Shown in pieces: positions 1-11,389 of a DNA stretch of 64,000 nt (the stretch's first letter is position 1; every line of letters begins with the position of its first letter). Location of the stretch: assembly GCA_964058845.1 (NCBI GenBank), contig CAXKVR010000060.1:186001-250000 (forward strand), given 5' to 3'. The DNA is from Carex sylvatica. Lineage: Eukaryota; Streptophyta; Magnoliopsida; Poales; Cyperaceae. The position numbers were made by a program, and so were the translations under genes. Under the pieces are notes generated by a model. The model ran no database searches. It worked only from the letters and a program-made list of their open reading frames with translations, and was not told where the DNA came from.

Positions 1-354
1 GTTGATTAGCCATCCCTTCACCACTGTATCTTCGATATCCCATTTCGAGTACTGTGGGTCTTGGGGCTGCGGAGGTGACGGCTCTCCAGTGATGTGCTGA
101 AGCTTGTCTCGTCCCTTCACGTACATCATTACTACTTGAGATCACAGAGAGTAGTTTTTACCATCAAGTTTCACTGAGATAGGGTTCGGATGGATGAAGG
201 GTTCGGATGCAGGTATGGTTATAGGTGGATTCGGGGTTTTTTGAATGGCCATAATTTGGGTTTGTTGTAGTGCAACAAGTTGGGTTAATTTCTCCAACAA
301 TGCTGCTGTGTTCTCATCTCATGAGGAGTGAGAACTAACTTCAGGTTCACTCAT
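1..354 (-). pseudogene. Ty1/copia gag N-terminus, broken, runs off left edge
   Basis: Reading the minus strand from an ATG at 354 gives MSEPEVSS, a Gln/Thr-rich stretch (LTQLVALQQTQIM), then ISVKLDGKNYSL and SQVVMMYVKGRDKLQHITGE. This is the N-terminal pattern of plant Ty1/copia gag polyproteins, in which gag packages the element RNA. Two in-frame TGA codons interrupt it, one after SSHSS and one where NYSLW would be expected (TGG to TGA), so it is not translatable as it stands. The primer-binding site and LTR lie immediately upstream on the same strand (414-633), which fixes the orientation. The rest of gag-pol would lie left of the window. Family assignment is from pattern recognition, not a search. 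Confidence 0.82.
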
Positions 355-413
355 GATAAAAAAATAAATTATTGGTGAGGGCTTGAAATGTTGAGGTTTT
401 CGGATCGATCAGT

Positions 414-425
414 GCTCTGATACCA
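414..425 (-). promoter_or_regulatory. Retrotransposon primer-binding site (initiator Met tRNA)
   Basis: On the minus strand the 12 bases read TGGTATCAGAGC, the standard plant Ty1/copia primer-binding site complementary to the 3' end of initiator methionine tRNA. It directly abuts the terminal CA of the LTR and lies 60 bases upstream of the gag ATG, as expected for reverse-transcription priming. Confidence 0.92.
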
Positions 426-633
426 TGTCAAATTATTAGAAAATATGAACACAGCATTCCCAAGAAGCTCCCTTCCCTCCCATATTTTATTTCACTCAAA
501 AATATAATTTTCTTACACTCTTTTCTTACTGTTACAGAGGAGGCTTTTTATTACTCACGTAGGGAGCACAGCTCACTTTAATTATTTAAGAAATAAATCA
601 CACCATAGACTAAACTTAGAAGTCAATATCACA
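426..633 (-). mobile_element. Ty1/copia 5' LTR (putative limits)
   Basis: The LTR is read on the minus strand and ends at 426 with TTTGACA directly before the primer-binding site. Its other end is placed at 633, where the plus strand ends ATCACA, giving TGT/ACA termini and a length of 208 bp. The inner end is certain from the primer-binding site. The outer end is inferred only from TG..CA and is less sure. The second LTR and target duplication lie outside the window. The element sits where the 5' half of the adjacent NLR should be and may mark the deletion breakpoint. Confidence 0.6.
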
Positions 634-668
634 CTTTCCAAATATAATAATTATAGCAAATACAAAAG

Positions 669-1970
669 ATGCAATCTAGCCGTATATCTGTTGATTTATT
701 TCTGTTGATTTATTTCTTCATCTTGCTTCGGATTAGATGTGAAATTTGTTGTACGTATCAGCTTGTAACTTCAACATTATGCAGAAACGAAAATTTTGGA
801 TTGTTACATGAGGATAACATGTCAGAAAATATTGATAGTTCAACTCGTCGGCTCTCAATGACCAAACTAAAGGAGAATATCAAGCATGATGGTTATCTAC
901 CAAAACTCAGAACGTTTCTGTCAGTTGACTATGACGTACTCTCATCTCCTTTGCTATCCATAATTTTTGACAAGTCAAGATATCTTACTGTTTTGGATTT
1001 AGAAGGCTTGCCAATTGAAATGGTTCCAAATGCAATTGGAGATCTGTTCAATCTCCACTACTTGGGATTGAGAAGAACAAAGGTGAAATTTTTACCAAAA
1101 TCTATTAAGAAACTTCAGAACTTGCAAACACTAGATGTCTGGTGTTCCAAAATACAAAAGCTACCAGATGGCATATCAGAGCTAAAAAAGTTACGCCATC
1201 TCTTTGCTGAGGTAGTGGTTGATCCTACATATAGTACATTTCATTCTATTATTGGAATCTCTTTACCTAAGGGCATGCTTTACCTAAAAGAGGTCCAGAC
1301 TATACAAGCATTAGAATCAAATGCCATTGCTGTAAAAGAATTAGGCAAGTTAACTCAACTAAGAAGCTTTTGAATAAGGAATGTGAAAGAAAATCACTCA
1401 GCAGATTTATGCAGATCATTATCAAAGATGAATTTCCTTTCCCACTTATCTATCAATGCAAGTGATGAGAAAGAGATTCTCCAATTGGAAGGCCTGAATG
1501 TCCCACAACTTCAGAAATTAGAGCTCTACGGGAGATTGAAAGAACAGATGGTTGAATCCCCTTTGTTCCAATTTTCAGGAGAAAGCACTCAGAGTCTAAT
1601 TCTTAGTTGGTCTCAACTACAACATGATCCTTTGCCATCTCTTTCCCATTGTAGAAACCTTACTTTCTTGTACCTAAGAAGCGCATATGTAGGACACCAA
1701 CTAACATTTCAGGCAGGGTGGTTCCCTAAATTGAAGTGTTTGATGTTGGGACTAATGCCTAATCTGATTCAAATGGAGATGGAGCAAGGCACCATGGTGA
1801 GCCTTGAAGAGCTTTACCTTTAGGAATTGGAACAACTAGTGGATGTCCCAGTGGGTATGAAGCACCTTGTTTCCCTTAAGATGATGTTCTGCACAGAAAT
1901 GCTCGTTGATTTTGGCGGTTTAGCTAAAGGAAACGACCTACTATTTCATTTTACATGTGTTGTTCGCTAG
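669..1970 (+). pseudogene. NLR (RPM1-like) LRR-domain fragment, two nonsense codons
   Basis: From codon TTA at 777 to TAG at 1968-1970 this frame aligns residue by residue with the C-terminal part of the intact NLR at 14529-17285 (copy LCRNENFGLLHED against LCRKENFRLLQED; GDLFNLHYLGLRRTKVKFL against GDLFNLRYLGLRDTEVKFL). CC and NB-ARC domains are absent. The first 36 codons (669-776) have no counterpart in the paralogue. Two stops interrupt a frame that is otherwise maintained to the end: TGA at 1371-1373, where the paralogue has CGA, and TAG at 1821-1823, where the paralogue has TGG. No frameshift is needed across 434 codons. It is therefore a truncated, recently silenced paralogue. A short LRR-only product ending at 1373 is conceivable but there is no evidence for it. 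Confidence 0.9.
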
Positions 1971-3560
1971 CTCGTAGCCAGTAACACACTCTTCTTAATT
2001 AATTTGGCTGAAAGGTATGCCTGCACTTAATTTTCTCCAACTTTTATTATAAAATTTGTTCTTATAATTTATTTTTGTTTGCGAACAAAAATTTGAGGAT
2101 TTGCATTAATTGTTACTGTGTCAAAATGTATAAAAAGCTTGATGTGTCCTTATTTGCTTATTTATTATTCAGCAAAAAGAATTAACAATTGCAATTCCAC
2201 CATTTGTCTGAAGTTTATTTTTTATATTTTTTCCAATCTTAAATTAATTATTGTTATTCAAACGAGGGGTTTCCTAGCTAGGAAATTGGTTCACTGGGTG
2301 CATATTTATAAAATCAGTATACAATAACTATTGATTTACATTTTGTTCAAGTTTTCTTCAATAGAGAAAATATTAAATTCATTTTATATTGCAGGTCATT
2401 TGAATTACAGGCAGCACTAATAATCCGAGAGCACTTTTGTGTTGGAAGGTTGTTGTTATATAATGAATAATTTTTTGGTTGTGTGTTGTTCCATCCAATT
2501 TGGATTGATATGAAGTTGAGCCTCAGTTCTTTGAACTGCTTGTTTAGAGGAAAAAAAAATGTGTTTTGTTAATTATCTGTAGGCCTCATACTACATTTTG
2601 CAACTTTGTGACACCATTTGCAATTCTAAGAGCACTATATCCTGGTATTTCATGACTCACGGAACCTTGTTTGTGTTTAGCTTTGTGTATGATTTTTGTT
2701 TGAACTTGGATTTGATGATTGTAAGTTTAACTGCAATTCACATGTTATTCGGGTACTTTGAAATTCTACACTCTGTATTACCCTTGCCACTTGCCAGGGT
2801 TTCGAATTTGCATGGAAGAAGCTTATTACTACTTCAATAGAATTTAATTTGAATGAATGCGATTTCCTAAAGTAAATATCTAAGGACATACCCAGATTAG
2901 GTAGTATTCATTTCTGGCATTTTCCTTTCATGCATGACTAACCATCATGATTTCAGTTCTTTCAGGTGTTCAAATGGAGAATTTATAAACTATATATCTT
3001 GTTTTAATAAGTGTATGCCAAGTCTATCACTAGAATTTGTGATGTGATTGGCAGAATTGTGTAGAAAAATAAACTATCTTCTCTAAAACTGACCAATTAA
3101 AAAGTTAACATTTTTCTTACACATATTACACACACACATATATATATATATTTGAATAAAGAGTAAAATAAGGACTTTATAAAATTAAAGCAAATTTTAA
3201 TAAATAAAAAAATGCAATAAAATTTTCCTGGTGTGTTTTCAAAATATGAGGTATTGTATGCATTACACAAGGATTACTGTGCCGTTCGTGACTGTGATCC
3301 ATTATTAATGCTTGGGTCTGATTTGGGCCAATATGGACGGTGTGCAAATTTCTTGGGTCTGATTTGGGCCAATTCTTGGGTCTGATTTGGGTTATAGAAG
3401 AAAAAATGTCTCTAGTTAAAATGTGCAAATTTCTTGCGAGGGGCGTGTTCCCCGGGTGCATCAATTCCACTTAATTTTCCATTACGAAATAATGCTTAGT
3501 TTTGCCTATATATTTTAATTATCTTCTTGTAATGTGGTATGTAATGTATGGGGTGTTACA
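1971..3560 (+). repeat. NLR 3' flank, duplicated block copy 1
   Basis: No gene is seen here. Several stretches recur after the other NLR copies: the sequence around 1945-1985 (CTATTTCAT...TGTTCGCTAG) matches 45750-45790; 2095-2160 (a GTGTCAAAATG...AAAAAG...TGTCCTTATTTG stretch) matches 45895-45970; 2585-2730 matches 46715-46870 and 18190-18270. This makes it the first of three copies of the NLR downstream region. Short ORFs inside are not conserved in frame between copies. Confidence 0.75.
3311..3393 (+). repeat. Short direct repeat, three copies of about 20 bp
   Basis: The motif CTTGGGTCTGATTTGGGCC begins at about 3311, 3352 and 3375. The third copy is imperfect. The spacing is irregular (41 and 23 bp). 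No function is evident. Confidence 0.8.
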
Positions 3561-4265
3561 CGACTCCTTGCCTGGGCTGTTGCCCTGATGCAAATTTTGC
3601 ATCTGTTCAGATTTCTGAAATCTCGGGGATTAGTAGAGTAGAAGGATGTTATTTTGCTAAGGACAAAAAGTAACAATTTCTAGTTTCAAACAAAATTTCT
3701 TGGCCATCTGATCAAGACTAGTAGAGCAATTTTGCAATTTTTTAATGCCAAAATCTGTAACGTCCGATATCAAACGTGCAATTGTGCAAAACTTGTTGAA
3801 ACAAACTTAAATATTCAGTAACACACATAAGAAACCAGGTTCAGAGAACTTTTGTTTGATCTTGCTACGTTCTTCAAATAATTTATTATGTACACTACAT
3901 ATATAAGAAAATATTGAAAATAAGAGGAAACATAAAGAAAAATAATTTTGTTGGCCTAGAAAATTTGGATTACAAATGAAAGTATTAGTTAAGTATAAAC
4001 TCAAATTTAAATTTAAATTTGTACAAGATTTATACATAGAGATGAAATGACAGACGACGTGATCTCCATGAGCATTGTTATCAAATCTCAAAAGTCAGAA
4101 CAAAAATTAGAGGAGAGCATCTTGACTTCTTATAATGACATCAAGTGTATTTTTAAAAAATAATATAAGAAAGAAAGAATAATAAAGAATCAAGCAAGGC
4201 TGCAAGTGTCACCATCCGACAGCAGAGAAGAAGAATTTAACGATTTTCTGTTCCCAGTAAAAAAA
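3560..4265 (+). repeat. Dispersed duplicated block, copy 1, with CACTA empty site
   Basis: Positions 3783-4260 are nearly identical to 32029-32486 (shared landmarks include TTGATCTTGCTACGTTCTT, TTGTTGGCCTAGAAAATTTG and CGACGTGATCTCCATGAGC). Positions 3600-3735 resemble 19300-19435. Here the two parts are contiguous. In the second locus they are separated by about 12.6 kb that ends with a CACTA terminus. The AAT at 3780-3782 is thus the unoccupied target site. No coding potential is supported. Confidence 0.88.
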
Positions 4266-6984
4266 TGCTTCTATGGACCAGTGCGGATGGCATATATATG
4301 CTTTCTAGACTCTAGACGATTGTGACAAATGAATAGTTCGGGTTCGGTTCGGCGGAGTCAAAAATTCATGATTCGGGTATAATTCGGTCATAATTCGGAA
4401 ATAATTAGGTATAATAAAGAATAAAAAAAAAATACTCAAAAAAACAAATAATAAAAACTTCTAAAAATAAACATTTTTTTTTCTTTTTTAGTTTTATTCG
4501 GAGTTTGGTTAGAAAACCTAAAAAAAAAAAAGAATAAAACGAGAATAATTGAGAAACTAAACACGAGTTGTGTGACTATGCTCCTCTACGGAGAAAAGAA
4601 GGAACTAAAGATCCACAAATATGGACCAATCGTATTAAAATTTATTTTTAAGCATCCGTGCAGCGGTAATAGAGAATCTGAACTCATCTTACTTGACAGA
4701 TCAATAATGTTATAATTAATGTTGCTTCCATCAGCCAGTAGGGCTAATTTTTATATTCTTTTATCTTTTCTTGTTATACTTTTAGAGTGGAAAAGAATTA
4801 TTGCTTAATTTAAAAAATTAAATGACCAAGCAATCATAATTCTTACAAGATTGTAAAATATTTGAAATAGATAAAATTTAATTATCGTACAGAATTTCAA
4901 TACATTATTTTTAGCAAGCTAACTAATTATCTAAATTATAATTAAATACCATATTACAAGTGTTATTTTAATCCTTGTATAGCAAGCTCAGCTTCGATAT
5001 TTTGACACCAGTTCGAATATACTTTCCAGAACATGATACAAACAAAAGTCTCATTCATGGTTTCCTCGAACACCTTTCGAGCATTAAAACAGGGTGACAT
5101 TGCGAGCTGACCTTGCCGATAAATTACACACCATAAATTACTATAATTTTATGCAACTCAACATAAAATTAAATGAAACAACACTAACACCCGGCCCAAT
5201 CAGCCATCATTTCTGAATGCATCACAAACTCATAGTAGAGATGTATCAATGTAGCGAACACTGTTTGCATTACAATTTTTCTTAAAAACTTTTTTTTTTC
5301 CAATCAATTTGTTGAATTCCTTTTCATCTGAATCGAGTAGTTTATTTCCTTTTGTACCAAGAACATGTCAAAACAAAATATTTTTACGATATATTGACAA
5401 GAAAATTAGGACACTTTCTTGGAAATATCTTTTGGGCATTTTGGGCAAAATTGTCCCAATAAAGAATCTGGCCTTTTGTGAAATGGTTTACAATTAAATA
5501 ATAGAAAAAAAAAACAATAAATTGAAAACTCTTTTTCCTAGGCATACACGTTATTTCAAAGTCAGCGCTTTCTATTAGACCCAATTCACCTTCTCACATT
5601 TTCTCTTCATATCACTTTTCTTGGCTTTCATTTCTGTTCAATACAACTGTCATACCAAATCCCCAGTTTTGGAGTTTTCTCATCTACACCCTCTGGTTTT
5701 TGTTGCTCTCTTCATACACTGAGCCATAAAAGAAACAACGGATACACAGCAAAAGCGTGCAATGGGTTAGCTGCAAGCATACTCCTTATTTCCCTACATA
5801 TTGATTGGTAATTGTCCCCCCATCCAGACTTTATTTTTAAATAACCAATTCACTAAATTTTTTGATTTAATTTTGTAGGTATTGTTTGTATTTTGGATTT
5901 AATTTTAGCTAATTTACTCCAAAAATATGTATATATATTGTTTGAAATAAACTTTTACTTCAATTTGTGAGAGAAACAAATAATCATATATATGTTGCAA
6001 CTTTCCCTACAAGTTTTATAACATTTGAAATTTATGGCTTGCTTGAGATTGATAAAACTTGTAATTAATATAATATAATGTGCTTTTTTATGTAAAAATG
6101 TAAAATTTTCAAAAGCTTATTATAAAATACATGAAAAAAGGTAAGTAAATTAATGAAATATAATCTAAGAAAAAATTAAATAGTAATTATTTTATGATAA
6201 TTTGAAAATAAATATAAAAAAGTTATAATATTTGATATTTTGTAGAGCTTATGCTCAATTCGAGTTTCAATTAGCTTGAATTAATACGATAGTTCCATTT
6301 TTATTTTGCTCGATCGAGTTCGATCCATATGATTCGGCTTATAATTAAATCAAGCTATAGATTGAGTCAGTTGGCTCAAACTTTACCCGTTAGCAATTAA
6401 TTGTAGTACTTATAATTCATCAGAATTCAAGTAGCATTTATTCGCAATCAGAAGCCAATTTACAATGCATATCTGGTTTTAATCAGGATTAGTTGATTAT
6501 TTTCTTAAATTCTTTCAGGGTATTTCAAGAAAACTAAAATGCAAAATATTCATGTTGCCAAGTTGATCGAGTCATCGGTAGAATAGGATAAGAACCGGAC
6601 AATAACTTGTTTAATCTGACTGTCTCCAGCTCAGGCATGTGTGCACTCACTTTTCAATCTGGAACTTTTCGATTTATAATAATAGATTATTAAATATTAC
6701 AGATAACTAGTTAATTATTAAATCGGATAGGAAAATGTTGAATGAAGCAAAAAACTAGCTGGTTAATAATATATATAATAACTTCAAATTTATAGGTCAT
6801 ACATATTTGTTAATTAAAAATATATTAGTATATATGATAGACAAAATGTCATATATGTTAAAAAAGTATTTCAACATAGATTTCATAATTGAAATTTATT
6901 TCGGCGATGGACAAGGAGTGGCATCTTCGGCTAGAGGGCACTACTTCTTTAGTTCGGTCAAGGAGAGAAGAGAAGAGAGAGAGG
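4266..6984. other. AT-rich intergenic sequence, no gene supported
   Basis: No conserved protein, RNA gene or transposon terminus was recognised. Positions 4750-4836 and 4975-5100 resemble 43830-43915 and 45475-45610, extending the duplicated NLR-cluster block. Beyond about 5.1 kb no paralogue is seen within the window. This would be the ancestral spacer upstream of the intact NLR. Confidence 0.6.
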
Positions 6985-6992
6985 GTTAGTAC

Positions 6993-7176
6993 CAAGGTTC
7001 TAAATAGCGATTATAGCACTATAACTTTTAAGGTCCGATAAAGTTATTGTGCAACCATAGCTAGGTATTTAAAATTATTATAAAAGAAAAACGGTTAATA
7101 GTGTTATAACTTGTGAGATCCAAAAAAAACTATAACACTATTATTACGTAGCTATAGCTTACTATTTAGAACCCTG
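6993..7176. mobile_element. hAT-type MITE, 184 bp, 8-bp target duplication
   Basis: The terminal inverted repeats are CAAGGTTCTAAATAGC at the left and CTATTTAGAACCCTG at the right. They are flanked by an 8-bp direct repeat GTTAGTAC (6985-6992 and 7177-7184). An 8-bp duplication and termini starting CA(A/G)GG fit the hAT superfamily. The interior also has inverted ATAGTGTTATAAC-like segments, so it can fold on itself. It is non-coding and non-autonomous. Confidence 0.9.
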
Positions 7177-7184
7177 GTTAGTAC

Positions 7185-9325
7185 CATATTCATATTTGAA
7201 ACATTCAAAATGATTTGAATAAAGAGAGAGAAAAAGCTCTACTTGAGCATATAAAGGCATGAGATTCAATTAATGTGTAACTACCATCATATCGTTTTAA
7301 TCAACGAATGAGATGTCATATTGAAAAGACACTATGATAACTTTATATGAGCATGGTTTAGTAGACCATTAGTCTATCCAAAAAGAAAAAAAAACAATTA
7401 GACTCAATATTGACTAATTCAATTACTTCCCTCTTAAGCAAAGTTATTTTCTCTAAAAATGTTGACCAAGTCAACATTTCGCTCATCTATTTAGTGAAAC
7501 ACGAGTTTATCACGTTTCACCATGGTTAAATTAACATCCTTGAAATAGGCATAACTTTGAATTTACATGTCCAAATCACACGTTCCATATATTGATGTGC
7601 TCATCTACTAGTCCTCTATCATTTGACACAATTCAATTAGCGGTGACCGGAATTCCGTGTTTTATTTCTCACATCTCCGTCGATGAAGCTAGCTCTCTTG
7701 TTTATATTATATCTCCAGGTAGTTTTTCTTGTGTAGTCTTCCAGTCTCCAACTGAACAAACAGGGAAGTACAACTTAGTATCTCTCTTCTTTATATTAAT
7801 TAAACCTCTAGCTAGTTTTTCAAGTGTAGTCTTCTAGTGTCCAACAGAAAAAATAGGAAAGTACACTTAACTTACATAATTCATCTGATGCATTGCTCGT
7901 GATATACAGAATGGGATTTCATGAGTATCGGAATCGACAAAGTAATTTATGGAATCCATACTCTGTTGGTATGTATTGGAAATTTAATGAAAAGAATGTT
8001 CGGTTATACCCTGGATATTTTATGAGTATAACAGATTCAGTCCTCTAACATTGGGATAGTATAACTTAGACATTATTTTACAGACTAATTACAGAAAGCT
8101 AGCCCATTAAGTACCTACAGTCCTAATTCCTAAATTGTCAATTTAGCAGCAAGGCCAAACGTACAGTGAGAGCTAGGCAGTCAACGATCCATCCGACTCC
8201 GTATTAATGCATCTAAAAAGTATATCCAGTAATTTATTAAACCCGTACATAATTCTTGAAATATAAACTATTTTATTTGTTGAATTTACTTTTAAATCTT
8301 GTGCGATTCAAATCTGAAATCCATGAAGGATTTGATATGTCATACAATTAATTAAGCTACTTCAAAACTATAGTTATATAGTATAAAATAATTATATTCA
8401 CTCGTATTATTTATACATTATTTTCTTCAAATTTTTTTTACTAAAATATCTTATATATATATGATTCGAATACAATCCAAAATTTGCTACCATAATGAAT
8501 ATGGATGCACACTTGGATCCTCAAATTCTTATCTAATGCATATGCATTACACGAGAATCTGATCCGAATCCTAATCCTAATCTGATTCATTACCAGCACT
8601 GAGAGCACCCATATAACAATAACAATTTATTACAACAAAATACTAGAACACAATACCAGTAATACTGGACACTAAGAAAGTGCTTAAATTACATAAGATA
8701 TATCGAGTTACATTTTTGGTTTACTCGTATACAGAGGTCTGTGATGAACTTCAATGCAATTAATACCGTAGACAAACTTGACAAGAAGTCTGTGATGAAC
8801 TTCAATGCAAGTTATCAGATCCATTAGTATGCATCTGTAAATTTTATAATTCATGTCCTTGTAATACTTGAATTTCTATTTTTCAAACAAGACAAAAAAA
8901 GCTCTTAATTTAACTTGATTGAGAAAAAAAAACAGGTCCTAGTTTATTTCAAAGTAACGGCAAAAAACAAAGCCCGTTACGACAATAATGTTACAAATTA
9001 ACTAATCCCAAAAAAAACTGTCATCTGAATATTATTTATTAATCAGTAGACTCAGGGAGGGTGTCAACAAGCAATTTAACAAAAATTATATTTTCATTAT
9101 ACATTGGCCCATATTTTAGTTTAATTAAATTTATTTTGTTCATTAATTATGTGAGTAAAGACTTTCAAGTTAATGATTCTATTCGACTTCCTTTTTTCTC
9201 TGAATGCGATGCACTTCTGTATGTTAAGCTATGTACAAGATTTGTTAATAAATCTTTCTCCAAAAAAATTGAGCAGATTTTTAATTAAAGCCTCCATGTA
9301 CGCCAACTAGTGTGTTGTTGTGTCT
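7185..9325. other. Intergenic sequence upstream of the LINE, no gene supported
   Basis: No gene was recognised. Two small local duplications are visible: an imperfect tandem pair of about 93 bp (7690-7780 and 7785-7870, landmark GTAGTCTTC.AGT.TCCAAC) and a 23-bp direct repeat (GTCTGTGATGAACTTCAATG at 8737 and 8789). Before the LINE inserted, the right end of this stretch would have been the upstream region of the NLR at 14529. Confidence 0.6.
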
Positions 9326-9341
9326 ATGTATGGCTTAATTA
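9326..9341 (+). repeat. LINE target-site duplication, left copy
   Basis: The 16-bp sequence ATGTATGGCTTAATTA occurs here and again, without mismatch, at 14323-14338. It brackets the LINE. Confidence 0.95.
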
Positions 9342-9364
9342 GATTTGCTCGGCGGGAAAAGAGG

Positions 9365-11133
9365 ATGGCGACTAACCAAGGCGACCTAGGCGATCCACTG
9401 GTGACTAAGATGGCGACTAAGCTGGCAGCAAGGAAGGCAACAGAAAAGACCATTGCGACGCGCAATGCCCAGATAGCGGAGTTCAGAAGCAAATCGTACG
9501 CTCAGGCTCTGACAAGAGCCATGCTAAGGGAAACGGCGACGACGGACGCTAACCGACCAACTGCATTCAAGAGACAGGAAAAGGAGGGGGCAGCCATTAA
9601 AGACCCTGCTCTCCAAATTCAGCTACAAGACAACACAGATGCATGGGGAAACCAAATTCCTACTGATGAAGGCTGGTACAAGAAAAACCTCACGCAACCT
9701 AAGCTGGTACAACCTCATCAATGGAGAGAAGAACTCTTAGCACAGGGTCGCTGCTTCAAATGTCTGGCAAGAGGACACAGACGCTTTCAATGCAAAAATC
9801 AACTTAAATGCCACAACTATGCTCTGACCGGTCACATAGCTGGAGTGTGTACACAAAAACGAATTCAACCACAGGCCATCAAGAAGGTAGTTGGCATAGA
9901 AAAATCACCAAAGTTGCTTATAAAAGATACAATACCAAAAGTGGTAGACCCACAGCCACTAGTTCTAAACCACACCCAAACAAAGCAGAACAGTAAAGAG
10001 AAAGAGAAATCAAACAAGATGGATATGTTAGAAAATTGGGAAACCATGGCCATGACAGATCTTGGATATATTATCAACAACAGAGTCGAAGAGATGAAAG
10101 TGTTTCTCCCAACAACAGAGGGATACGCACCAGCAAATCAATTCCTAAGCCGGTCGGCGGTGGTCCTGGCAAGACCCAATCAGAATGACATAATCCTAGC
10201 ACACCAGTTAGAAAGAAAGCTTGCCGACCACTTTCATACACACCCGAGAAACATCAAAGTCAGGGAAATACCACCAAGCATAGGTGATTTTATTGCTATA
10301 TTCCCAACCGAGGATATGCGAAACAAGCAGTTGACACATGTGTTTTCGTGGTCCAACCCGGAGTAGAAGTACAATTGGTAGCCTGGACCAAGCAAACTGG
10401 CATGGTGTATGATCCTACAACCCATAAGGCGCGGCTCAGACTGTATGATCTCCCTCATCAGTTCTGGAACTGGGGTACCATAGCAATGTTGGTTTCGAGC
10501 TTTGGCTCACTGGAGAAAGTGGCTCCTTTCTTCACCAACGACAACTTTGAAGACCTAAGGATTCTAGTAGGTGTTTATCATCCTTACAAGATCCCACCAA
10601 CCTTAGGAATAACAGCCCAACCATGCTCAGTCTCAGTTAGGGTAGAATTGGAGGGTTGGATCCACAACTATGTTCTTGAAACAGAACCGCCTCATGATGG
10701 AGACCACACAGGTGAGAATGAGCCAGTCTAGGACGAAGCAATATACTGGGAGGAACAGTGGAGGGGCACGCCAAGAGGTGGAAGACGGCTGAATTTGTAC
10801 GATTCAAGGCAGTCCTCCGGCCCGGTAACACGCTACAATAGAAGGGTAAGGCAAATGGAAGGGTGGGCCCCGATTGCGGCCAAACTGGATAATCCAGTAT
10901 CCAACAAAAATGCAGAGGATCGGGCAAAAATTCAAACAGAGATTTTTGACCTAAGCAAGAAAAAGGAGATGACAGCTAGGTTGTGTATCTCACGCGTGCA
11001 GGGGTCAAACTGGATATTCGGCGCTGACATTAAATGTGATGGTAAGAGAGAGCAATTTTTTATGGTTATACCAAATGTACTTAGTCAAGAGTGGATATCT
11101 GACCTCATGTTAAATGCCAAGCATAGGCGCTGA
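9365..11133 (+). pseudogene. LINE ORF1 (gag-like, CCHC zinc knuckles), frameshifted
   Basis: The frame starts at ATG 9365 (MATNQGDLGDPLVTKMATK). It contains a zinc knuckle CFKCLARGHRRFQC (CX2CX4HX4C) near 9753-9795 and a second, degenerate knuckle CHNYALTGHIAGVC. It is lost near 10350-10366 and resumes one frame over (VEVQLVAWTKQTG...), with a DUF4283-like stretch through YHPYKIPPTLGI. A TAG at 10729-10731 interrupts this frame, which then continues (SRQSSGPVTRYNRR...IPNVLSQEWIS) to TGA at 11131-11133. ORF1 proteins bind the LINE RNA. With one frameshift and one nonsense codon the product is not made intact. Confidence 0.85.
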
Positions 11134-11389
11134 CATTAAATGCGGAGGACTGTCAATGCTACTTTCTTACAACAGACAGCTGTTAAGGAAACATTTGGTC
11201 CCCTGCACCTTAAAGAAAGAAACCAAGGAGAAAGCGACAAAGAAATACTAATAGAATACATGGGCTTTAATCTGGAGGCCCAAATAAGAGAAGGAAATCA
11301 ATACCAGGCCGACCAAGATGAGAAAACAAGTGAAATTGAAGAAGGCTACCAGGCAGAGCAAGAACATTACCGAACACTAACTCGGATCA

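Noticed and set aside
669..776. MQSSRISVDLFLLIYFFILL as a signal peptide of a secreted LRR protein
   Set aside because: This stretch has no counterpart in the intact NLR, lies between an LTR and a truncated gene, and contains a 14-bp sequence duplication. A chance hydrophobic frame is more likely.
5309..5584. Short overlapping ORFs at 5.3-5.6 kb
   Set aside because: No recognisable domain, no paralogue in the window, and composition like the surrounding AT-rich spacer.
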